From positions 1 through 43,277 of the forward strand of contig JACPEI010000038.1 of the NCBI GenBank assembly GCA_016183575.1: 43,277 nt of DNA, written 5' to 3'. The notes under the pieces are model-generated. The model saw only the letters and a list, made by a program, of their open reading frames with translations, searched no databases and had not been told where the DNA came from. The stretch's first letter is position 1; each line of letters begins with the position of its first letter. This document shows positions 14,353-23,696 of the stretch, one piece after another. The translations under genes were made by a program, and so were the position numbers. The stretch is from Nitrosomonadales bacterium. GTDB taxonomy: Bacteria; Pseudomonadota; Gammaproteobacteria; Burkholderiales; Gallionellaceae.

Positions 14353-15324
14353 CTAGAAGCCGAGCAGCCCCTTCAGTTTTTTTGCGCCGTCGATCACGGT
14401 GTCGGCCGGGTTGTTGGACGACGGCTTGCCGGAGGTTTTTTCACGGTCTTCATCGCCACCGCTTTCCTCTTTGCTGTCGGCGCCGCTGAGGCAGCGGGAC
14501 AGGTCTTCACGCGCGGTATGACCCTCGCATTCCTTCTTGCGCGCCGCCGCACGGTGCGCCTTGGCTTCCGCCGGGCAATGCGGCGCCAGCGTGCGGTAGT
14601 TCTTGCCGTTGAGCGTCTTGCAGATGGATTGGGTCGTGGCGGCCATGTTCAGCCCGCATGCCTTGACGATCGAGGTGCTGCCGGGCTGGAGGTGCTGTTC
14701 GCGCATGGCCAGCGCGCTGTATACCTCCGCATCGCGTCCGGCATCCTTGTGCGCTGCGTCGCATACGGCCTTCGATTTGCCCGGGCACATGGAATCCTTG
14801 GCGAGAAATATGTCGGCCATGTTGATCAGGTTCCGGCTGCTGCGCCCGGCGGTCTCGCAGGATTGGGCGATCTGCTTCTGCGCCGCAGCCATCTCCGGGC
14901 CGGGTTGCGACGAGTCGCAGGCCGGGCCGATGCGCTTGCCTCGGTAGGTGGTGGACATGTTCATCGGTTTGCCGCCCGATTTGCCGGAGACATGCATCGT
15001 GCCGTCATAGCTGTCCGCGGTGCTGGTGATGTCGCCGGTGCCGTTCATCACCTCGCCGTCGCGCACGCAGCGCATCTTCCATGAAGTCTTGTTGCCGGAG
15101 GTCTTGATGTCGGTCATCTTGCACTCCTTGTCCTGCATCGACTGGTGCGGGTCGCTCACGGCTCCTTTGGCGATGCAGACCTTGGTGGTCGTCGCCGGCA
15201 TCGCGAACGGCATGCCGGGCATCTCCATCTTGGATGTCACTTCCCACCATTCTCCCGGCGCGCCGTAGGCGGCGGAGAATGCGCCCCAGAACAAAGCGAG
15301 GCCGATCGTCCAGGTTTTTTTCAT
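14353..15324 (-). CDS. DUF3617-family exported protein
   Basis: A 323-residue protein with an N-terminal signal peptide (MKKTWTIGLALFWGAFSAAYG). GEWWEVTSKMEMPGMP follows, typical of DUF3617, a periplasmic domain of unknown function that often has a cysteine early in the fold (TTTKVCIAKG) and repeats of the KMRCVRDGE type. The second half, with several cysteines (CETAGR, CPGKSK, CDAAH), is not part of the usual domain. The start at 15324 is preferred over the ATG at 15339 because AAGGGGGAC sits at the right distance. Last gene of the cyclase operon; 34 bp separate it from the M48 gene. Confidence 0.8.
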   Translation of the reverse strand: MKKTWTIGLALFWGAFSAAYGAPGEWWEVTSKMEMPGMPFAMPATTTKVCIAKGAVSDPHQSMQDKECKMTDIKTSGNKTSWKMRCVRDGEVMNGTGDITSTADSYDGTMHVSGKSGGKPMNMSTTYRGKRIGPACDSSQPGPEMAAAQKQIAQSCETAGRSSRNLINMADIFLAKDSMCPGKSKAVCDAAHKDAGRDAEVYSALAMREQHLQPGSTSIVKACGLNMAATTQSICKTLNGKNYRTLAPHCPAEAKAHRAAARKKECEGHTAREDLSRCLSGADSKEESGGDEDREKTSGKPSSNNPADTVIDGAKKLKGLLGF

Positions 15325-15358
15325 GCTGTCCCCCTTCATTATCGGGTTGCGCTGCGAC

Positions 15359-16231
15359 TCAGCGGCGGTTGCCCGTATTGACCAGAATGCCGGTCTTGTT
15401 CATCACCGTCATGAAGCGCGGCGCATGGTCGGGCTGCTGCTCGAAGCGGTCGAACTGCCCGGACATCGCCCGGTCGAGTAGGCTCAGGCGGTCGTTCAGT
15501 CCCGGATGGGTCTTGAACAGCAGCGCCAGGCTGGAATCCTGCGCATTCATCCCCTGCAGGGTCTGCAACACGGCGGGCAGGCCGTAGGGGTCATAACCGG
15601 CGCGGGTGGCGATCACCACGCCCATGCGGTCCGCCTCGAACTCGTCGTTCTTGTCGAGACCGCGCGCGTAGATCTCGGTGCCCGCGCTGACCAACTTGGC
15701 GAGCGCCGGATCGGCCGCTTTTTCTTGCAAGGCATGTTCGGCGAATTCGGCGAACAGGCTGGCGCGCGCACCCTGCTTGATCGCCTGCAGATGATGCTTG
15801 CGCAGGACATGCGCGATCTCATGTGCCAGCACCCCGGCCAGTTCCGCCTCGCTTCTCATCTGCGCCAGCAGCCCCTTGGTGATGAAGACGTAGCCCCCCG
15901 GTGCGGCGAAGGCATTGACGTCGTCATCGTTCAGCACGCCGAATTGCCAGGGCAGGCCGGGGCGCTCGGTTTGCAGCGCGAGCCACCGACCGACGCTGTT
16001 CACGTATTTCTGCACGCGCTGGTTCTGCAACAGCGGTGCGGCGCCCAGCAGGTTGCTGGCGATGCCGCTGCCCAGTTTGATTTCCTTGGGTTCGTTGATG
16101 TCGGTGGTCGCCTGCTGCACCTTCTTCAGTGTGTCCAGCGTCTTGCCCAGATCGTCCAGGTTAAAGTCGAAGGCGGGCGCAGGGGAGGCGATGCAGCACA
16201 GGAACAAGACGGATACGAGTTTGCCGTTCAT
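15359..16231 (-). CDS. M48-family zinc metalloprotease
   Basis: A 290-residue exported protease. Signal peptide MNGKLVSVLFLCCIASPAPA; zinc-binding HExxH in LAHEIAHVLRKHH; the third ligand glutamate in NDEFEADRMGV. It is related to the BepA/LoiP type of periplasmic proteases involved in outer-membrane protein quality control; substrates here are unknown. The ATG overlaps the stop of the SH3-domain gene (ATGA), so the two are translationally coupled. The open frame extends further upstream, but the signal peptide and overlap fix the start at 16231. Confidence 0.9.
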   Translation of the reverse strand: MNGKLVSVLFLCCIASPAPAFDFNLDDLGKTLDTLKKVQQATTDINEPKEIKLGSGIASNLLGAAPLLQNQRVQKYVNSVGRWLALQTERPGLPWQFGVLNDDDVNAFAAPGGYVFITKGLLAQMRSEAELAGVLAHEIAHVLRKHHLQAIKQGARASLFAEFAEHALQEKAADPALAKLVSAGTEIYARGLDKNDEFEADRMGVVIATRAGYDPYGLPAVLQTLQGMNAQDSSLALLFKTHPGLNDRLSLLDRAMSGQFDRFEQQPDHAPRFMTVMNKTGILVNTGNRR

Positions 16232-16734
16232 TTTGCCTCCTTCGCCGGGGCTGGCAGGTAGCCGACCCGAGGCGTCGCCAGCTTGCCGGACTTGCCGAAT
16301 GTCAGCGCCTCTTTTTCGTTCACCGCATAACGCCGCAGCTCTGCCAGCGCCCGCGGGTTGGGGCTCGGGTTCTTCAGTTTTTCTTCTGACAGGCCGCGCA
16401 CGCCGGTGGAAACAGTGCTGCCGCTGCCGCCGGTGGCGGCGACGTTGAACAGTGCGCCCAGCCCGCTGTCGCCGGATTTTTTCTGCGCGGCGGCATCGCC
16501 GAAACGCAGGTTGAGCATCCTTACCCATCCCGTCGCGCCGCCATTCTTGATCTGCATCCAGCCTGATTTGCGCGTGAGCACTTCAACCCGGCTGTTTACC
16601 GGCAGGCTCGCCAGTGTGGCGGCATCGGTGAACGGTTTGGCTTTCATGTCGGTGGAGCGCACGGTGTAGGCCGTTTCGCCCGCGTGGGCCGAGAACATGC
16701 TCCATCCGAGGCAAAATACGAGCAACCATCTCAT
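16228..16734 (-). CDS. Exported SH3-domain protein
   Basis: A 168-residue protein with signal peptide MRWLLVFCLGWSMFSAHAGE and a bacterial SH3 domain at about residues 22-75. The domain's core runs MKAKPFTDAATLASLPVNS, then VEVLTRKSGWMQIKNGGATGWVR. Bacterial SH3 domains commonly bind cell-wall peptides. The C-terminal half is low-complexity followed by charged helix. It overlaps both neighbours by ATGA, which puts it in one transcript with the cyclase and the M48 protease. Confidence 0.82.
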   Translation of the reverse strand: MRWLLVFCLGWSMFSAHAGETAYTVRSTDMKAKPFTDAATLASLPVNSRVEVLTRKSGWMQIKNGGATGWVRMLNLRFGDAAAQKKSGDSGLGALFNVAATGGSGSTVSTGVRGLSEEKLKNPSPNPRALAELRRYAVNEKEALTFGKSGKLATPRVGYLPAPAKEAK

Positions 16735-18566
16735 GGCATTTCTCCCTTGTTGGCGGGTGCGAACAGCTCCACTTCCTGCTCCCGCCCCTTGACTTTATAC
16801 GAACCGAACGACTGAAAGTCAAATGCGTCGCCGCACAGTTCCATGGTCTCGCGCGACACGAGGATGCGCGATACGCCCTTGGTCAGCCCCTCGATGCGGC
16901 TGGCGAGGTTCACCGTGTCGCCGATTGCGGTGTATTCGCGCCGTTGCTCCGAGCCGATCAGACCCACCACGGCGGGGCCGGAATGGATGCCGATGCCGAC
17001 GTCGAATCCCGTCCCGCTGTCGCCGAGCTCCTGCCTGAAGCGTTGCAGCACCTCGGCCATTTCCAGGGCCGCCGCCACCGCGTGGCGCGCATGTTGCGCG
17101 TCGTCCAGCGGCGCGCCCCAGAAGGCCATGATAGCGTCGCCGATGAACTTGTCCAGCGAACCGCCATGCCGGAAGATCACCTCGACCTGCAGGCTGAAAT
17201 AGCGGTTGAGCAGCGCCACGATTTCCTGCGGCGTGTGGCGTTCCGACAGCGTGGTGAAGCCGCGAATATCGGAGAACAGCACCGTGATCTGGCGGCTCTC
17301 GCCGGCGCGATTGAGGCCGCCGTGGGCGATCAATTCCTTGACCACATGCGGATTGACGAAGCGGCTGAACATCTGCACCGCCTGCTCGCGCGAGCGGCGT
17401 TCGCGCAGGTATTCCGCCAGCGCACAGCAGAAATAACACGCCCATGCCAGCAGCAACGGCGCCAATACCGGCAGCAGGTAGAGCCGGCCGGCCGCGAAAT
17501 AACTGCCGCCCAGCAGCAGTGCCGAGACCGCCGCCAGCACCAGACCGGTGCGCAGCGCGTTGATGCTGCACAAAAAAATAACGCCGAGCGCGGCCAGCAG
17601 ACCGAGCGCGAGCAGCGGCGTGAACCACGCGGGAGCGGCCAGCATCATGCGGCGGTTCTTCAGGTTGTCCAGCGCGGTCGCCAGTATCTCCATGCCAGGG
17701 TACAGGCTGGCGAGCGGCGTGACGCGCACGTCGTGCAGGCCGGTGGCGGCCGCGCCGATGATGACGATCTTGCCGGTAAATTCGTCTTGCGGATGTTGCG
17801 GATGTTCGCGGCTGAAGTCCTCATACAACTCGGCATAGGGAATATGCCGGAAGGAATGGGCCTTGCCGCGCCATGCGAGGATCATGTCGTTCTGTTGCGG
17901 CACCGGGTAGCCCAGGTCGGCAGCGACGCGCGCGGGCAGCGACGGAATCAGCCAGCCGCGCACGTCGGTGTAGAGCCGGTAACGCCGTCCCACGCCGTCG
18001 GCGTCCTCCTCGAAGTTGATCGTGCCGCTGCGCCAGTGGCGCGGGTCGACCGCCAGCGGCGGCAGCAACGCGACGCGCGCCTCCGGGTCGGCGCGCTCGG
18101 TGCGCGTCAGTCCCAGCATCGGCGCAATCCGGGCGAGCGGCGCGCCATCGGCATCCAGCGCCGGATCGCGCCGTATCATCGGGAAGTAGATGTTGTCGGC
18201 CGCATTCAGCGCCTCGTTGAACAGGCGGTCGCTCTCCGGGCGGTACTGGTCGCGTTCGCTGAACAGGATGTCGAACACGATCGCCGCCGGGCGCTGCGCC
18301 GCGATGCCGCGCACCAGTTCGCCATGCACCGCACGCGGCCACGGCCAGTTGCCGGCAACATCCTGCATGCGCGCGAGGCTGGCATCGTCGATGTCCACGA
18401 TGACGATCTGCGGGTCGGGTGCCAGCTTCTGCACCTGCTGGCGCACGAAGAAATCCGACAGGCGGTTTTCCAGCGGCAGCAGCGTATGCAGCCAGCCGGT
18501 CTCCGCCACGGCCAGTGCGAAGAACAGCGCGGTAATGCGTATCAGCGGTCTGGAGAAAATATCCAT
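16731..18566 (-). CDS. CHASE2-domain adenylate/guanylate cyclase
   Basis: A 611-residue inner-membrane sensor enzyme. One N-terminal membrane segment (residues 8-25) precedes an extracytoplasmic CHASE2 domain up to about 300, recognisable from IVIVDIDDASLARMQDVAGNWPW and FDILFSERD. Three hydrophobic segments at about 310-385 return the chain to the cytoplasm. A class III cyclase domain follows, with metal-binding aspartates in VLFSDIRGFTTLSE and FIGDAIMAFWGAP. Whether it makes cAMP or cGMP cannot be read reliably. The signal sensed by CHASE2 is unknown. First gene of the operon cyclase - SH3 - M48 - DUF3617. Confidence 0.92.
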   Translation of the reverse strand: MDIFSRPLIRITALFFALAVAETGWLHTLLPLENRLSDFFVRQQVQKLAPDPQIVIVDIDDASLARMQDVAGNWPWPRAVHGELVRGIAAQRPAAIVFDILFSERDQYRPESDRLFNEALNAADNIYFPMIRRDPALDADGAPLARIAPMLGLTRTERADPEARVALLPPLAVDPRHWRSGTINFEEDADGVGRRYRLYTDVRGWLIPSLPARVAADLGYPVPQQNDMILAWRGKAHSFRHIPYAELYEDFSREHPQHPQDEFTGKIVIIGAAATGLHDVRVTPLASLYPGMEILATALDNLKNRRMMLAAPAWFTPLLALGLLAALGVIFLCSINALRTGLVLAAVSALLLGGSYFAAGRLYLLPVLAPLLLAWACYFCCALAEYLRERRSREQAVQMFSRFVNPHVVKELIAHGGLNRAGESRQITVLFSDIRGFTTLSERHTPQEIVALLNRYFSLQVEVIFRHGGSLDKFIGDAIMAFWGAPLDDAQHARHAVAAALEMAEVLQRFRQELGDSGTGFDVGIGIHSGPAVVGLIGSEQRREYTAIGDTVNLASRIEGLTKGVSRILVSRETMELCGDAFDFQSFGSYKVKGREQEVELFAPANKGEMP

Positions 18567-18845
18567 CGCGGCATACTAATCCCATTCGATCGGAGCGGAT
18601 AGATGCTGTGTATGCAATAAAATGGTCAAAGGGGTCGGCATCTCATGGCACTCGGTTAAGCGCAAAAATCTCTTGAAAGGCGCGAAACCATTCCTTCCCC
18701 TTCAAGGCTAATCTATGCGCACATCCTGGAGCATATGGTTCCTCCCCCTTCAAGGGGGTGGTTACGCTGCCAGCGGCTTAACCGAGCGCCATGAGGGTCA
18801 GCATCACTTTTTTCAACGGCGCGAACCATCGCCGCGAGGCTCGGA
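18567..18845. other. Intergenic region with CCCCCTTCAAGGGGG repeats
   Basis: No convincing gene. It contains the palindrome CCCCCTTCAAGGGGG at 18744-18758 and a partial relative, CCTTCCCCTTCAAGG, near 18690-18706. Similar GC-block palindromes occur inside the restriction-modification gene at 11459-11538. The upstream 100 bp should hold the promoter of the cyclase operon, but I could not pick a clear -35/-10 pair. Confidence 0.5.
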
Positions 18846-19076
18846 TCAGATTCCGGTAAGCAGCAAGTCCAGCGCAGCGATGATTTCATCGTGCTTGCTT
18901 TTCAGCGACGCAACTTTATTGCCCAGCGAACGGTTGGGGATACCCGCCAGCTCCGCGATGGACATGACGACTGCCACGCCCTTGATTTTGAATTGCGGGT
19001 TGAGATGCTTTGCCGCCAGCCCCATTAACAACGAGGACAGAGACCCGCATTCTGGCTGAAATACGCTGTAGCCCAT
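18846..19076 (-). CDS. Hypothetical small protein
   Basis: A 76-codon frame ending in a helical segment (IPNRSLGNKVASLKSKHDE... LLLTGI). I do not recognise a family. The amino-acid composition is plausible, and base composition is slightly more AT-rich than the neighbours. No Shine-Dalgarno precedes the ATG at 19076, and the internal ATG before SIAELAG also lacks one. It may be a short real gene, a gene fragment or chance. Confidence 0.3.
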   Translation of the reverse strand: MGYSVFQPECGSLSSLLMGLAAKHLNPQFKIKGVAVVMSIAELAGIPNRSLGNKVASLKSKHDEIIAALDLLLTGI

Positions 19077-19156
19077 ACAGCTTGGCTGGTATCATGCGCG
19101 CCGTTTGGAAAATTTGTATTTATTAATCAGCACTTCCCGAAAAGTAACTTTCACTT

Positions 19157-21082
19157 ATGCCAATTATTTCATTAGACAAGGCCTGCCTCGCATTCGGGCA
19201 TGTCGCACTGCTCGACCACGCCGATTTTCAACTCGATGAAGGCGAGCGCGTCGGCCTGATCGGGCGCAACGGCGGCGGCAAGTCGAGCATGATGCGCGTG
19301 CTGGCTGCTCAGGGAAATCTCGATGACGGGCTGGTGTGGCGCGCACCGACCGCGCGGATCTGCTACGTCAGCCAGGAGCCGGTGCTGAATGCCGATGACA
19401 AGGTGTTCGATGCGGTGGCGCAAGGCCTGGGCGATTTGCATACGCTGCTCAGCGATTACCACCATGTCTCCCATCAATTATCCGAACCGGATGCGGACGT
19501 GGAAAAGCTGCTGGAGGAGATGCAGCTTTTGCAGACCCAGCTCGAAGCGCAGAACGGCTGGTCGATCCAGGCGCGCATCGAGACCACTATCGCGAAACTG
19601 GACCTGGACGCCGACAAGCGCGTCGGCGAGCTGTCCGGCGGGCAGCGCAAACGCGTGGCGTTGGCGCAGGCATTGGTGGCCGAGCCGGATGTGCTGATCC
19701 TCGACGAACCGACCAACCATCTGGATTTCGAGTCGATCGAATGGCTGGAAGGGCTGCTGAATAATTTTATCGGCGCAGTGTTGTTCGTCACGCATGACCG
19801 GCGTTTTCTGGATAACGTCGCTACGCGCATTATCGAACTGGATCGCGGCAAGCTGGCGAGCTTCCCCGGCAATTTTTCCGCCTATCAGGCAATCAAGGAA
19901 CGCATGTTGAGTGACGAGGCGATAGTGAACGCCAAGTTCGACAAGGTGCTGGCGCAGGAAGAAGTGTGGATACGCCAGGGCGTCAAAGCGCGCCGTGTAC
20001 GCAACGAAGGCCGCGTGCTGCGCCTCGAGCAATTGCGCCGCGACCGTGCGGCGCGCCGTGAAAAAGTCGGCAAGGTCGAAATGACAGTGGACACCGGCGA
20101 GCGTTCCGGCAAGCTGGTCGCCGAACTCGACAATGTCTGCAAGTCCTTTGGCGCACGCAAGATCATCGACAGTTTTTCCTGCCGCCTCCAGCGCGGCGAC
20201 AAGATCGGCCTGCTCGGCCCGAACGGCGCGGGCAAGAGCACGCTGATCAAGATCATTCTCGGCCAAATGGAACCGGACTCCGGGCAGGTCAAGCTCGGCA
20301 CGAAGATTTCGGTCGCGTATTTCGACCAGTTGCGCGAGCAGCTGGATGACGAAGCGACGCTGGTCGACACCATCAGCCAGGGTTCGGATTTTGTCGAAAT
20401 CGGCGGACAGAAGAAGCATGTCATCAGCTATCTCGGCGATTTCCTGTTTGCGCCGGAGCGCGCCCGCTCGCCGGTCAAGAGCTGTTCCGGCGGCGAACGC
20501 AACCGCTTGCTGCTGGCAAGGCTGTTCACGCAACCCGCCAACGTGCTGGTGCTCGACGAGCCGACCAACGATCTCGACATCGAGACATTGGAATTGCTCG
20601 AAGAGCTGCTGGCAAACTATGACGGCACGCTGTTTCTGGTCAGCCATGACCGCGCGTTTCTCGACAATGTGGTCACGCAGGTGATCGCCTTTGAAGGCGA
20701 CGGCAAGCTGATCGAATACGTCGGCGGCTACGAGGACTGGGTGCGGGTAAAAAAATACCAGGCATCGATTGCGTGTGCCACATCCGGTGCAACCGCCAAC
20801 CCCGCTGTTTCAACGCCACCGCGTGTGCCGGCAGAAAAACCCAAGGCTAGCAGCAAGCTCAGCCACAAGGAAGCGCGCGAGCTGGAAGAACTGCCCAAGC
20901 GCATCGAGGTGTTGGAGCGCGAGCAGATCGACATCGCCGCGCATCTCGCCGATGGCACGCTGTACCGCAGCGATGCCAAACGCGCCAAGCAACTGCAAGC
21001 GCGCAGCGAGGAAATCGGGGCGGAAGTGTCTGCGGCGATGCAACGCTGGGAGGAACTGGAGCGGCGTTCATTGGCGCTGTGA
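19157..21082 (+). CDS. uup: ABC-F ATPase, Uup type
   Basis: A 641-residue soluble protein with two ABC ATPase domains and no membrane segments. Domain 1: Walker A GRNGGGKSS, signature LSGGQRKR, Walker B VLILDEPTNHLD. Domain 2: Walker A GPNGAGKST, signature CSGGERNR, Walker B VLVLDEPTNDLD. A charged linker lies between them (about 240-320). After domain 2 there is a proline/alanine-rich spacer and a coiled-coil C-terminal domain (about 565-641) typical of Uup, which binds DNA or ribosomes. ABC-F proteins act on translating ribosomes; Uup loss raises transposon excision in E. coli. The second signature begins with C instead of L, a mild deviation. Confidence 0.9.
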   Translation: MPIISLDKACLAFGHVALLDHADFQLDEGERVGLIGRNGGGKSSMMRVLAAQGNLDDGLVWRAPTARICYVSQEPVLNADDKVFDAVAQGLGDLHTLLSDYHHVSHQLSEPDADVEKLLEEMQLLQTQLEAQNGWSIQARIETTIAKLDLDADKRVGELSGGQRKRVALAQALVAEPDVLILDEPTNHLDFESIEWLEGLLNNFIGAVLFVTHDRRFLDNVATRIIELDRGKLASFPGNFSAYQAIKERMLSDEAIVNAKFDKVLAQEEVWIRQGVKARRVRNEGRVLRLEQLRRDRAARREKVGKVEMTVDTGERSGKLVAELDNVCKSFGARKIIDSFSCRLQRGDKIGLLGPNGAGKSTLIKIILGQMEPDSGQVKLGTKISVAYFDQLREQLDDEATLVDTISQGSDFVEIGGQKKHVISYLGDFLFAPERARSPVKSCSGGERNRLLLARLFTQPANVLVLDEPTNDLDIETLELLEELLANYDGTLFLVSHDRAFLDNVVTQVIAFEGDGKLIEYVGGYEDWVRVKKYQASIACATSGATANPAVSTPPRVPAEKPKASSKLSHKEARELEELPKRIEVLEREQIDIAAHLADGTLYRSDAKRAKQLQARSEEIGAEVSAAMQRWEELERRSLAL

Positions 21083-21229
21083 TATCGGGCCGCTGATACA
21101 TATTTTGCGACCTCTCGTCGGTTTTGTGTCGATTTTTGCGCCAGTTTTGTGCTAGAAAGGCACCGTCCGTTAAAACATTCAGCAGTTGGGTATCGACTCT
21201 CGCTTTAACATCATTTGTGAGGAGCGCGC

Positions 21230-21613
21230 ATGAGCAAGCAAAAAGGTTTTTCACTGATCGAATTGATGATTGTCGTCGTGATTGTCGGCATTCTCGCAGC
21301 GGTTGCCATTCCCAGCTACCAGAATTATGTCGTCAAGGGCAATCGCGCCGCCGCGCAGGCATTTATGATGGATGTGGCAAGTCGCGAGAAGCAATACCTG
21401 CTCGACGCGCGCACTTACACGAACAGCTTGGTTACGCTGGGGGTGACGGCTCCCACCGATGTCAGCAAACACTACACCATTACAATCGATGCGCCTGCTG
21501 GAACGCCGCCGTCCTTCACCATCACCGCCACCCCGACCAGCAGCCAACAGACGGCTGATGGCGCGTTGACGCTGGACAGTTCCGGTGCCAAGACACCACC
21601 CGGTAAATGGTAA
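21230..21613 (+). CDS. pilE: Type IV pilin, PilE-like
   Basis: A 127-residue prepilin with a short leader (MSKQKG) cleaved before [20 protein letters not shown]; the glutamate at mature position 5 is present. The central region [14 protein letters not shown] and the proline-rich end fit small PilE-like minor or major pilins. It is secreted to the inner membrane and assembled into the type IVa pilus. AGGAG lies 7-8 bp before the ATG. It heads the pilin cluster; fimT starts 7 bp downstream. Confidence 0.88.
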   Translation: MSKQKGFSLIELMIVVVIVGILAAVAIPSYQNYVVKGNRAAAQAFMMDVASREKQYLLDARTYTNSLVTLGVTAPTDVSKHYTITIDAPAGTPPSFTITATPTSSQQTADGALTLDSSGAKTPPGKW

Positions 21614-21620
21614 AGACCAA

Positions 21621-22115
21621 ATGAACACAAGGCGGCCTTCTTCCGGCTTTACCCTGACCGAACTGCTGATCGTGGTTGCGATATTGGGCATTTTGGCAAG
21701 CATTGCCTTGCCCAGCTTCCAGTCGCTGACCCAAAGCCAGCAGGTGAAGAATGCAGGTTTTGAATTGTTTTCCAGCCTCAGTCTGGCAAGAAGCGAGGCC
21801 ATCAAGCACAACAATAATGTCACCGTGACCCCGGCGGACACCGCCGATTGGGGAAGGGGCTGGACGATAACCAAAGTTTTGCCTGACGGCACGACCAACA
21901 CCGTCAAGTCGCAGGGGGCGCTGAAAGGCGTGTCCATAACCGCAACCGATACGCCAGCCAGCGTGGTTTACGCGAGAACCGGCAGAACGACTGCTGCAAC
22001 GGCGCCCTCTTTTCAGATTGATGTCTCACCTGTAAATACAAATGTTCGTCGCTGCATCAAGATCGAGCTGAGTGGAATGCCGCGCAGCATTAAAACTACT
22101 GGAGCCTGCCCATGA
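21621..22115 (+). CDS. fimT: Minor pseudopilin FimT/FimU (GspH family)
   Basis: A 164-residue prepilin. Leader MNTRRPSSG, then [20 protein letters not shown] with E5; GspH-type features follow, including [11 protein letters not shown] and a C-terminal [11 protein letters not shown] segment. Minor pilins of this type prime pilus assembly at the tip. The frame is open further upstream, but the ATG at 21621 gives the correct leader. It overlaps pilV by 4 bp. Confidence 0.88.
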   Translation: MNTRRPSSGFTLTELLIVVAILGILASIALPSFQSLTQSQQVKNAGFELFSSLSLARSEAIKHNNNVTVTPADTADWGRGWTITKVLPDGTTNTVKSQGALKGVSITATDTPASVVYARTGRTTAATAPSFQIDVSPVNTNVRRCIKIELSGMPRSIKTTGACP

Positions 22116-22648
22116 TTGCCCACCGGAAAAATGCCGGCTTCAGCATGATCGAGGTGTTGATCACCATCGTAATTTTGATGATTGGATTGCTGGGTCTGGC
22201 CGGGTTGCAGACGAAGGCGCTCACTGCGCAAATGGAAGCCTATCAGCGCTCGCAGGCGTTAATTCTGCTGAAGGATATGGTAGACCGGATTAGCGCCAAT
22301 CGCAAAAATGCTTTGTCTTATGTGACGGAGTTGAATCCGGCTGCTTCTTGCCCGGCAGCGGGCGCCACCGTTGCCAGTGTCGACCTGAACGAATGGTGCA
22401 ATGCATTGCTGGGTGCGGCCGAAGTGCAAGATACGGCAAAAGTCGGCGCGATGATCGGTGCGCGCGGCTGCATAACCCAGACGGTTGCACCGGCGAGCGG
22501 CGTTCCCAGCCAATATCTGGTAGCCGTGGCATGGCAGGGATTGAACAGTACCGCTATCCCAGCCATAACTTGCGGACAAAACCAATATGGCAATGAAGCC
22601 TTGCGCCGTGTGGTTGCGCTTCCCGTCACCATAGCGGATCTGCTTTGA
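22112..22648 (+). CDS. pilV: Minor pilin PilV
   Basis: A 178-residue prepilin with leader MIAHRKNAG and [24 protein letters not shown], the GLAGLQ sequence being typical of PilV. Four cysteines (CPAAG, WCNAL, GCITQ, CGQNQ) could form disulphides in the globular domain. Part of the tip priming complex with FimT, PilW, PilX and PilY1. The ATG overlaps the fimT stop (ATGA-type coupling), and pilW begins 1 bp after the stop. Confidence 0.9.
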   Translation: MIAHRKNAGFSMIEVLITIVILMIGLLGLAGLQTKALTAQMEAYQRSQALILLKDMVDRISANRKNALSYVTELNPAASCPAAGATVASVDLNEWCNALLGAAEVQDTAKVGAMIGARGCITQTVAPASGVPSQYLVAVAWQGLNSTAIPAITCGQNQYGNEALRRVVALPVTIADLL

Positions 22649-22649
22649 T

Positions 22650-23696
22650 ATGAACTCTCCCATTCACACCCATGCTTTCACAAACCGGCAAACCCAGCGT
22701 GGCCTGTCGCTGGTCGAACTGATGATCTCTATCACCATCGGCTTGCTCATCCTTTCTTCGCTGACCACACTATTTGTCAATCAGAGCAGGACACGCGCCG
22801 AGCTGGATAAATCGAATCGCATGATCGACAACGGTCGTTATGCATTGGAACTGTTGTCTGACAATCTGAGGCTGGCGGGTTTCTACGGCAACTATATGCC
22901 CAGTGGCACACCTGCCGCCACGCCGGATCCCTGCAATTTAACGACCATAACTACTGCAGCAACCAATCTTGATGTGCTCCGCCATCATGTGCAGGGTTAC
23001 AACGCTGCTACGGCAACAGCTACCGCCAGCCCACCCGCAGCCTGTGTGACGGCAGGCTTGACCTCATTAAAATCCGGTAGCGACATACTGGTGCTGCGCC
23101 GCGCCAGTACATCGACTGTCGCAGCCGCAAACGCGACGGCTGCGCCTAATAGTGCCAATACGGTTTATCTGCAAGTTTCGAATTGCTCGACTGATACTTC
23201 AGGGAGTTACCAGATTGCCATTGGCTCGGCAGCTTTTACTGCCTTCCAGAACAAGGATTGCGCAACTCCTGCGAGTTTGCGCCCCTTCATCGTGCAGGTC
23301 TATTTCGTGTCGCCCGACAACAACGCGGGCGATGGCATTCCCACGCTGAAGCGAATGGAGTTTAACCCAGCAACCGGCGCATTTGTGACCACGCCATTGG
23401 TCGAGGGTATCGAATACCTGCAGATCGATTACGGGTTGGATGCCAATGCCGATGGAGCGGCCGACAGCTACATTGCCACCCCTGCGCTTGCAGATTGGCC
23501 AAACATCGTGTCGGTGAAAATCAGCATCATTGCCCGGAATACCGAGCCGACTACGGGTTACGATGACCCAAAAATCTATACTCTCGGCCTGGCCGGAAGC
23601 TATACCCCATCGGGCGATGATCGCAAATACAAGCGCCATGCCTACACCCAAGTGGTGCGTCTTGTTAACCCGTCCGGACGGAGGGAGGTGCCATGA
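22650..23696 (+). CDS. pilW: Minor pilin PilW
   Basis: A 348-residue prepilin with a longer leader ending QTQRG, then LSLVELMISITIGLLILSSL with E5. The following MIDNGRYALELLSDNLRLAGFYG is a PilW hallmark. The large C-terminal domain is threonine- and alanine-rich and ends with a TQVVRLVNP segment. It acts with PilV and PilX in the minor pilin tip complex. Overlaps pilX by 4 bp. Confidence 0.9.
   Translation: MNSPIHTHAFTNRQTQRGLSLVELMISITIGLLILSSLTTLFVNQSRTRAELDKSNRMIDNGRYALELLSDNLRLAGFYGNYMPSGTPAATPDPCNLTTITTAATNLDVLRHHVQGYNAATATATASPPAACVTAGLTSLKSGSDILVLRRASTSTVAAANATAAPNSANTVYLQVSNCSTDTSGSYQIAIGSAAFTAFQNKDCATPASLRPFIVQVYFVSPDNNAGDGIPTLKRMEFNPATGAFVTTPLVEGIEYLQIDYGLDANADGAADSYIATPALADWPNIVSVKISIIARNTEPTTGYDDPKIYTLGLAGSYTPSGDDRKYKRHAYTQVVRLVNPSGRREVP

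Noticed and set aside
16944-18602. A 552-codon open frame on the plus strand opposite the cyclase gene
   Set aside because: Arginine-, glutamine- and histidine-rich shadow of a GC-rich gene on the other strand; no domain, and the cyclase frame is unambiguous.
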